Part shown: one piece after another, positions 31,563 to 38,382 of the stretch
Numbering within the stretch: the first letter of the stretch is position 1
Layout: each line of letters starts with the position of its first letter
Source: Streptomyces bambusae
Lineage (GTDB): Bacteria > Actinomycetota > Actinomycetes > Streptomycetales > Streptomycetaceae
NCBI RefSeq assembly: GCF_020532645.1
Contig: NZ_JAJAUZ010000066.1
Span: 1 to 38,382, forward strand
DNA length: 38,382 nucleotides
Direction: 5' to 3'
The notes under the pieces: generated by a model
What the model was told of the DNA's origin: nothing
The model's input: only the letters and a program-made list of their open reading frames with translations
The model's database searches: none
Made by a program: the position numbers and the translations under genes

Positions 31563-32470
31563 CCGCCGACCACCGCCTCGACCACACCCGCCTGCAGATC
31601 CTCACCCTCGCCCCCGGCGAGACGTACGACGGGGAGTGCGGCCCCGCCGAGTGGATCCTGCTGCCCCTCGCCGGCGCCTGCCGCACCACCGTCACCCCCG
31701 CCGGCGGCCCGCCGCAGCCCTTCGAACTCCACGGCCGCGAGAGCGTCTTCACCGCCCTCACCGACTTCGCCTACCTCCCGCGCGGCGCCGCGTTCCGCGT
31801 GGAGTCCCCGGCCGGCGGCCGGTTCGCCCTCGCCGGTGCGCCCTGCACCCGCGAACTCCCCGCCCGCCACGCCCCCGCCGCCGGCGTCCCCGTCGAACTC
31901 CGCGGCACCGGCACCTGCTCCCGGCAGGTCAACAACTTCGCCGCCGCCGACGTCTTCGACTGCGACCGCCTGATCGCCGTGGAAGTCCTCACCCCCGGCG
32001 GCAACTGGTCCTCGTACCCGCCGCACAAGCATGACGAGGACCACCCCGGCGAGGAGTCCCGGCTGGAGGAGATCTACTACTACGAGGTCGCCCCGCACGG
32101 CACCACTCCCGGCGTCGGCTACCAGCGCGTGACACCCTCCCCGCAGGGCAGGACGGATGTGCTCGCCGAAGTGCGCACCGGCGACGCCGTGCTGATCCCC
32201 GACGGCTGGCACGGACCGTCGATCGCCGCCCCCGGCCACACCCTGTACTACCTGAACGTGATGGCGGGTCCCGGCGCCACCCGCGAGTGGCTCATCCGCG
32301 ACCACCCCGACCACGCCTGGATCCGCACCACCTGGCCCGACTCGCCCGCCGACCCCCGGCTCCCCCTCTACACCCATCCGGAGCCCGCCCATCCGGAGCC
32401 CGCCCATCCGGAGCCCGCCCATCCGGAGCCCGCCCACCGGCAGCCCGCCCACGGGGAGGACCCGCGATGA
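31553..32470 (+). CDS. iolB: 5-Deoxy-glucuronate isomerase
   Basis: A 305-residue double-cupin enzyme that isomerises 5-deoxy-glucuronate. The metal site appears in SSYPPHKHDEDHPGEESRLEEIYYYEV, with two His and a Glu, and the second His in IPDGWHGPSIAAPGH. The GTG at 31553 has GAGGAGGTG 8 nt upstream and lies inside the last codons of iolC, so translation is coupled. The C-terminus is unusual: after LPLYTHPEPA, four exact HPEPA pentapeptides plus a degenerate one are encoded by a 15-bp minisatellite. The last base of the stop codon overlaps iolD (ATGA). Confidence 0.95.
   Translation: MPVTADHRLDHTRLQILTLAPGETYDGECGPAEWILLPLAGACRTTVTPAGGPPQPFELHGRESVFTALTDFAYLPRGAAFRVESPAGGRFALAGAPCTRELPARHAPAAGVPVELRGTGTCSRQVNNFAAADVFDCDRLIAVEVLTPGGNWSSYPPHKHDEDHPGEESRLEEIYYYEVAPHGTTPGVGYQRVTPSPQGRTDVLAEVRTGDAVLIPDGWHGPSIAAPGHTLYYLNVMAGPGATREWLIRDHPDHAWIRTTWPDSPADPRLPLYTHPEPAHPEPAHPEPAHPEPAHRQPAHGEDPR
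32375..32449 (+). repeat. 15-bp minisatellite at the 3' end of iolB
   Basis: Four exact copies of CATCCGGAGCCCGCC (32375, 32390, 32405, 32420) and a fifth diverged copy (32435) encode HPEPA repeats. The array is in frame and does not disturb the iolD start 18 bp later. Confidence 0.95.
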
Positions 32471-34335
32471 CCGCCACCCGCCGCCTCACCACCGCCCAGG
32501 CCCTGATCGCGTTCCTCGCCGCCCAGTACACCGAGCGCGACGGCGAACGGCACCGGCTGATCGCCGCGACCTGGGGCATCTTCGGCCACGGCAACGTCGC
32601 CGGCATCGGCCAGGCCCTCCTGGAGACCGGCCCCGCCGCCATGCCGTACCTCCAGGGCCGCAACGAGCAGGCGATGGTGCACGCCGCGGTCGGGTACGCC
32701 CGCCGCCGCGGCCGGCTCTCCACCCACGCCGTCACCACCTCCATCGGCCCCGGCGCCACCAACCTCGTCACCGGAGCCGCCCTCGCCACCGTCAACCGGC
32801 TGCCGGTGCTCCTCCTCCCCGGCGACACCTTCGCGACCCGCCCCGCCGACCCCGTGCTCCAGCAGCTGGAGGTCCCGTACGCGGGCGACGTGTCCGTCAA
32901 CGACACTCTGCGGCCCGTCTCCCGCTTCTTCGACCGCGTCTCCCGCCCCGAAGCCCTCGTCCCCGCCGCCCTCCAGGCGATGCGGGTCCTCACCGACCCC
33001 GTGCAGACCGGCGCCGTCACCCTCGCCCTGCCGCAGGACGTCCAGGCCGAGGCGTACGACTGGCCCGAGGAGTTCTTCGCCGACCGGGTGTGGACCGTCC
33101 GCCGGCCCCGCCCCGACCCGGCCGAACTGCACGCCGCAGCCGAAGCCGTACGGGCCGCCGAGCGCCCCCTGCTGATCGCCGGCGGCGGCATCCGGCACAG
33201 CGCCGCCGAACCCGCCCTCCGGGCGTTCGCCGAGGCCACCGGCATCCCGGTGGCCACCACCCAGTCCGGCAAGGGCGCCCTGCGGCACGACCACCCCGCC
33301 GAGGTCGGAGCCGTCGGCCACACCGGCACCGCCGCCGCCGACGACCTGGCCCGCGAGGCCGACCTCGTGATCGCCGCCGGGACCCGGCTCACCGACTTCA
33401 CCACCGCCTCCGGCACCCTCTTCCAGGACCCCGGCGTCCGCTTCCTCGGGCTCAACCTCGATCCGTTCGACGCCCACAAGCAGGCCGCCCTGCCGCTGGT
33501 CGGCGACGCCCGCGCCACCCTCGACGCACTCCGCGTGGAACTCACCGGGCACCGCGTCCCCGCCCGCTACGAGCAGACGTACCGGGCCGCCAAGCGGTAC
33601 TGGGACACCCTCGTCGCACAGGCCTGCCACGCCCCCGACGACACCGTCCGCCCCACCCAGGCCCAGGTGATCGGCGCCCTGGACGCGATCGCCGGGGACG
33701 AGGACGTGGTGGTCAATGCGGCCGGCTCGCTCCCCGGCGACCTGCACCGCATGTGGCGGGCCCGGTCCCCGCACCAGTACCACGTGGAGTACGGCTACTC
33801 CTGCATGGGCTACGAGATCCCCGCCGCCCTCGGCGTGGCCCTCGCCGACCCCGGCAGCCCGGTCTGGGCCCTCGTCGGCGACGGCTCGTACCTGATGAAC
33901 CCGACCGAGCTCGTCACCGCCGTGCAGGAGCGGATCCCCCTCAAACTGGTGATCGTGGACAACCACGGCTACGCCTCCATCGGCGGCCTCTCCGAAGCCG
34001 TCGGCGGCGAACGCCTGGGCACCGGCTTCCGCTACCCCGAGCCCCCGCCTGGCTCCCCGGCCGTGGACCTCGCGGCCAACGCGGCCTCCCTCGGGATGGC
34101 CGTCATCCGCGCCCACACCGTCCGTGACCTGCGAGAAGCCCTCGCCGAGGCGCGGAGCGCAAACCGTCCCACATGTGTCTACGTGGAGACCGAAACGGCC
34201 GACACAGTGTCGGGCCCGCCCCCCGCACAGGCGTGGTGGGATGTTCCTGTGGCCGCGACCGCGACCCGCACGTCCGCGATCAAGGCCCGCGAAGAGTACG
34301 ACCGGCAAGCCGCAGCGCGACGTCGCCATCTGTGA
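32467..34335 (+). CDS. iolD: 3D-(3,5/4)-Trihydroxycyclohexane-1,2-dione hydrolase
   Basis: A 622-residue TPP-dependent enzyme that opens the inositol ring by hydrolysing the cyclic dione. The activating Glu is in YLQGRNEQAMVHAAVGYAR; the TPP/Mg motif runs from LVGDGSYLMNPTELVTA to VDNHGY. WGIFGHGNVAGIGQAL and YGYSCMGYEIPAALG are characteristic of IolD. Its ATG overlaps the iolB stop by 4 nt (ATGA), indicating translational coupling. The mmsA gene follows after 10 nt. Length is normal for the family (about 620-640). Confidence 0.96.
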   Translation: MTATRRLTTAQALIAFLAAQYTERDGERHRLIAATWGIFGHGNVAGIGQALLETGPAAMPYLQGRNEQAMVHAAVGYARRRGRLSTHAVTTSIGPGATNLVTGAALATVNRLPVLLLPGDTFATRPADPVLQQLEVPYAGDVSVNDTLRPVSRFFDRVSRPEALVPAALQAMRVLTDPVQTGAVTLALPQDVQAEAYDWPEEFFADRVWTVRRPRPDPAELHAAAEAVRAAERPLLIAGGGIRHSAAEPALRAFAEATGIPVATTQSGKGALRHDHPAEVGAVGHTGTAAADDLAREADLVIAAGTRLTDFTTASGTLFQDPGVRFLGLNLDPFDAHKQAALPLVGDARATLDALRVELTGHRVPARYEQTYRAAKRYWDTLVAQACHAPDDTVRPTQAQVIGALDAIAGDEDVVVNAAGSLPGDLHRMWRARSPHQYHVEYGYSCMGYEIPAALGVALADPGSPVWALVGDGSYLMNPTELVTAVQERIPLKLVIVDNHGYASIGGLSEAVGGERLGTGFRYPEPPPGSPAVDLAANAASLGMAVIRAHTVRDLREALAEARSANRPTCVYVETETADTVSGPPPAQAWWDVPVAATATRTSAIKAREEYDRQAAARRRHL

Positions 34336-34345
34336 AGGAGTAGCA

Positions 34346-35845
<1,500 letters not shown>

Positions 35846-35876
35846 CCGCCTGACGCCTGAGAGGCATCCCGAACAC

Positions 35877-35913
35877 AGGACCCCCGGCCCACCCTCACCG
35901 GCCGGGGGTTCCT
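35877..35913 (+). terminator. Terminator of the iol operon
   Basis: CCCCCGGCC (35881-35889) pairs with GGCCGGGGG (35900-35908) around a 10-nt loop; AGGA and TCCT extend the stem past one bulged T. It lies about 30 nt after the mmsA stop, and about 11 nt before the end of the convergent hydrolase gene. Confidence 0.85.
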
Positions 35914-35923
35914 GCCGTCTCCG

Positions 35924-37168
35924 TCACGGTGTCAGCAGCGGCCAGACCTCGTCTTCGGCGGTGGGGCTCCAGAGCGGGTCCGCGTGGCCGAGGCCGGGGA
36001 GGACGGTGAACGTGACCCGGGGATTGCCCGCGGCGCGGATCAGCTCGGCGCCGCGCGGCTGGTCGCCGCGGCCCAGCTCCGTGTTGACCCACACCACCTG
36101 GGCCCGGACGCGCTCCCAGGCGATCCGGTACGTGCCCTCGTCCCCGGCCCACACCGCGGCCAGGTCCCGCATCAGCGCGGTCGGCACCAGCCCGCTGCCC
36201 AGCGCGGAGACCGCGGCGTGCCAGGCGGGCAGCGGGGTCCGGTCCAGGCGGAACACGTCCTCCGCCGCAACCGCCCCGAACGCGTACTCACCCGCGCTGT
36301 GCCCCCGTACGTAGATCCAGTTCGCGGGGCCCGGCAGCAGGGCGGTGCGGGTCAGGGCGAAGTGGGCCAGGCCCGCGTGCGTGAACCTGCTGGCCGGGTC
36401 CGCCGGACGGGGCACCGGCGAGGTCCCGTCCGGATCGGCGACCGCCCGGGCCACCAGCGGGGCCAGCCCCGGATCCGTCGCGTGGACGCCCTGCCGCAGC
36501 TGCGCCTGGAAGACGTCGCGGGTCTGCGCCGCCCGCGCGGCCAGGTCGCCGGTGTACGGGCCGGTGGTGTCGAGGACGGTCACCCGTCGCAGCCGCGGCG
36601 AGTCGTCCGCCGCCGCGGTGTCCAGCGCGAGCGCCGCTCCGGCCGAGTGCCCGAGGTACTGGTACGGCAGCCGCAGCACGGGGTCCAGCGTGCGCACCAC
36701 CCGGCGCAGGTCGCGGCGGTGCGCGGCCAGCCCCCAGCCGGCGGTGACCTCGCCGGGCCCGGCCGCGTCCTCCCGCGGGGTCACCCCGATGACGAGGTGG
36801 CCGCGGCCGCGCAGGTGGTGGGCGAGGTTGTGGCCGGCCGGGGTGAAGTAGGCGGCGGAAAAGTTCAGCCCGCCGCCGGGCAGCACGTATACGAGGGAGC
36901 GCGGCAGCCGGGCGGTGTCCGCGACCACGTCCAGCGTGAGCGGCACGGGCCCGCCCCACGGCAGTGCGAACACGGCCCGGATCCACCCGTCCCCCCGCTC
37001 GACGGCCACGGGCGCGGTCCCCAGCGCCTCGGCCAGCCGCGGGACGATCACCCCCGGCCCGGTGGGCGGGAGCGTGCTCTCCCGGGCGTCCGGACGGCGC
37101 GGGGCGCTGCCCTCGCCCGTTCCGGTGGTCCCCGTCCGCGGTTCCCGGCCGGGTGTGTGCATGGTCAT
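35924..37168 (-). CDS. Alpha/beta hydrolase of unknown substrate
   Basis: A 414-residue alpha/beta-fold hydrolase. VYVLPGGGLNFSAAYF may supply the oxyanion region, YLGHSAGAALALD holds the nucleophile elbow (Ser), and FTVLPGLGHADPLWSP carries the catalytic His. Between about 210 and 330 lies a helical cap domain. The first 45 residues are polar and Pro-rich, with no signal peptide or membrane helix, so it is probably cytoplasmic. The ATG at 37168 has GGGGGAGG 5-6 nt upstream; a second ATG lies two codons later. It follows the DUF916 gene by 56 bp on the same strand, perhaps in one operon. Substrate unknown; an esterase or lipase-like role is only a family-level guess. Confidence 0.8.
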   Translation of the reverse strand: MTMHTPGREPRTGTTGTGEGSAPRRPDARESTLPPTGPGVIVPRLAEALGTAPVAVERGDGWIRAVFALPWGGPVPLTLDVVADTARLPRSLVYVLPGGGLNFSAAYFTPAGHNLAHHLRGRGHLVIGVTPREDAAGPGEVTAGWGLAAHRRDLRRVVRTLDPVLRLPYQYLGHSAGAALALDTAAADDSPRLRRVTVLDTTGPYTGDLAARAAQTRDVFQAQLRQGVHATDPGLAPLVARAVADPDGTSPVPRPADPASRFTHAGLAHFALTRTALLPGPANWIYVRGHSAGEYAFGAVAAEDVFRLDRTPLPAWHAAVSALGSGLVPTALMRDLAAVWAGDEGTYRIAWERVRAQVVWVNTELGRGDQPRGAELIRAAGNPRVTFTVLPGLGHADPLWSPTAEDEVWPLLTP

Positions 37169-37224
37169 CGGCGCCTCCCCCTGCCCGGCGGCCGGACGGC
37201 CGCCGGGGGCACCACCCTTCCGGG

Positions 37225-38304
37225 TCAGTGCGCCTGCGCCAAGTCCCGTTCCGGCACGGCTTCGTCGTCCTCCGCGCGGCGGCGCCTGCGGCGTACCGCC
37301 CAGCCGGCCGCGGCGGCACCGCCGAGTACGGCGAGCAGGCCCAGCGCGAGCCAGGGCACCGCGAGCAGGGTCGCCGTACCGGTCTCGGACAGGTCCGGGT
37401 ACGCGGTGGCGGTCGCGGTGACGCGCAGGGTGGCGCGGTCGAACTGCGGGGCGTCCGCCCAGGTTTCGGTGAGCTCGACGCGCTGTCCCGGCAGCAGGAC
37501 CAGCCGCAGGTCGCGGGCCGGCCGGTGCAGCAGGCTGCGGCCGAAGAGGCCCTCGGCGCCCACCTTGACCTGCGGGCTGAGCACCACGTTCCCGTGGTTG
37601 ACGAGCGTGTAGCGGACGGTGGCCCGGGCGTTGCGGGTCCACGGCAGCAGCGGGGCGTCCCGGCTGACCCGTACGTTCTCCACGCCGACGGCGGGGGTGA
37701 GCGGCCCGGGGACCCGCAGGTACAGGCGGGCGCCGACGGAGCGCCGGACGCCGACCTTGACCTGGCCGTCCTTCCTGACCCCCTCGACCTTGGTGTTGAG
37801 GGCGACGATGCCGCCGGCGTGGTCGCCGGGCGCGGCGTCCTCGGGCACCCGCACGGTGAACGGGATGTCCTTGCGGCCCTTCGGCGGTACGGTCACCGTG
37901 CCGCCCGTCACCTCCGGCGGCAGCGTCACCCAGGTGCCCGGCCCGCGCGGCCTGGTCTCCACGGGCAGCAGGGCGAACGCGCCGCCGACCGGGGTGTTGA
38001 CGGCGTCGGTGGCGAAGACCTTGAACGTGATGGCCTCGGTGGAGGAGTTGACGAGGGTGACGCTGTCGCGGACGGCGGCCCCCGCCTCGCCCTGGTGGAA
38101 GAAGTAGGCCCGGTCGGTCACGGACTTGCCCGCGGCGGGCGTGGGGAACACCCCCCAGGTGCCGTTCTCCGCGGCCGCGGCGCCGGTCGGCGAGACCAGC
38201 CCCGCGAGCAGCGCCGGCAGCCCGAGGAGCAGGCCGGCGACGAGCCCCCGGAACGGGTGGCGGCGGGGAGCGGTGCGGGCGCCGGTGCGGGTGCGGATGC
38301 GCAT
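37225..38304 (-). CDS. DUF916-like membrane-anchored surface protein
   Basis: A 359-residue secreted protein. Residues 1-46 form a signal peptide (basic start, GLVAGLLLGLPALLAGLV core, cleavage near AAAAENG). Residues about 50-310 form beta-rich domains; WGVFPTPAAGK and RAYFFHQGEAGAAVRDSVTLVNSS match the start of the DUF916 (WxL-interacting) domain, which in Firmicutes holds cell-surface WxL proteins. A transmembrane helix (WLALGLLAVLGGAAAAGWAV) and a basic tail (RRRRRRAEDD) anchor the C-terminus. No sortase motif was seen. The ATG at 38304 has GGAG 8 nt upstream. In actinomycetes its partner is not known to me. The alpha/beta hydrolase follows. Confidence 0.85.
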   Translation of the reverse strand: MRIRTRTGARTAPRRHPFRGLVAGLLLGLPALLAGLVSPTGAAAAENGTWGVFPTPAAGKSVTDRAYFFHQGEAGAAVRDSVTLVNSSTEAITFKVFATDAVNTPVGGAFALLPVETRPRGPGTWVTLPPEVTGGTVTVPPKGRKDIPFTVRVPEDAAPGDHAGGIVALNTKVEGVRKDGQVKVGVRRSVGARLYLRVPGPLTPAVGVENVRVSRDAPLLPWTRNARATVRYTLVNHGNVVLSPQVKVGAEGLFGRSLLHRPARDLRLVLLPGQRVELTETWADAPQFDRATLRVTATATAYPDLSETGTATLLAVPWLALGLLAVLGGAAAAGWAVRRRRRRAEDDEAVPERDLAQAH

Positions 38305-38358
38305 GGCTCGTTCTCCAGACGACGGTCCGGGACGGGTGCGGGTGGTGGGGGGGCGGGG

Positions 38359-38372
38359 CCCCCCCCCCCCCC
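38359..38372. repeat. Poly-C run at the window end
   Basis: Fourteen consecutive Cs (38359-38372) are flanked by G runs on both sides, close to the end of the supplied sequence and 55 nt upstream of the DUF916 start. It may be a real promoter-proximal homopolymer or a sequencing or assembly artefact. Confidence 0.6.
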
Positions 38373-38382
38373 GGGGGTTGGC

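Overview
The window is 38.4 kb of very GC-rich chromosomal DNA with strong G/C third-position bias, many GTG starts and typical Streptomyces gene types: type II citrate synthase, PucR regulator, MMPL exporter, S37 peptidase, RecD2-like helicase and a small BldC-sized winged-helix protein. It is best read as a core-like Streptomyces (or close actinomycete) segment. I see no tRNA, rRNA, CRISPR array, insertion sequence or phage gene.

Layout. (1) 1-3384: a PucR-type regulator (cut by the window edge) divergent from an agmatinase-family hydrolase and a thiamine-diphosphate enzyme, probably for guanidino/amine catabolism. (2) 3398-4113: a vapBC toxin-antitoxin pair. (3) 4252-8121: a one-polypeptide double ABC exporter with one degenerate ATP site, followed by a 24-bp minisatellite. 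(4) 8314-10297: two secreted proteins, one an S37 tripeptidyl aminopeptidase, closed by a strong terminator shared with a convergent secreted GH3 hexosaminidase. (5) 12193-14707: LysR regulator, divergent EamA exporter and a GNAT acetyltransferase that overlaps the exporter tail-to-tail. (6) 14770-18546: a cyclase-like protein without its metal site, a DUF937 protein and a RecD2 helicase preceded by a DnaA box and a possible small RNA. (7) 18714-20003: citrate synthase, then a 468-bp gap with a likely structured minus-strand RNA. (8) 20472-23235: copper export (copA, copZ) under a CsoR-type operator, then a CPA2 antiporter. (9) 24671-28004: a TetR regulator divergent from an MMPL exporter with twin operators between them. 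(10) 28011-28214: a small BldC-like DNA-binding protein with tandem direct repeats upstream. (11) 28487-35845: a myo-inositol catabolic cluster (iolG and an IolE/IolI-like gene leftward; iolC-iolB-iolD-mmsA rightward). (12) 35924-38304: an alpha/beta hydrolase and a DUF916 membrane-anchored surface protein.

How genes work together. The inositol genes cover oxidation, ring handling, ring hydrolysis, isomerisation, phosphorylation and the last CoA-acylating step; the aldolase (iolJ), a transporter and a dedicated regulator are not in the window. copZ and copA form a copper-responsive unit. TetR/MMPL and LysR/EamA are two divergent regulator-exporter pairs with visible palindromic operators. Five minus-strand genes lacking a Shine-Dalgarno sequence have a TANNNT hexamer 6-7 nt before the start codon, which points to leaderless transcription.

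The most interesting items are the citA-copA intergenic RNA candidate, the tandem 11-bp repeats in front of the BldC-like gene, the asymmetric fused ABC exporter, the single perfect DnaA box at the recD2-like helicase, and several in-frame 15-bp minisatellites that extend protein tails.
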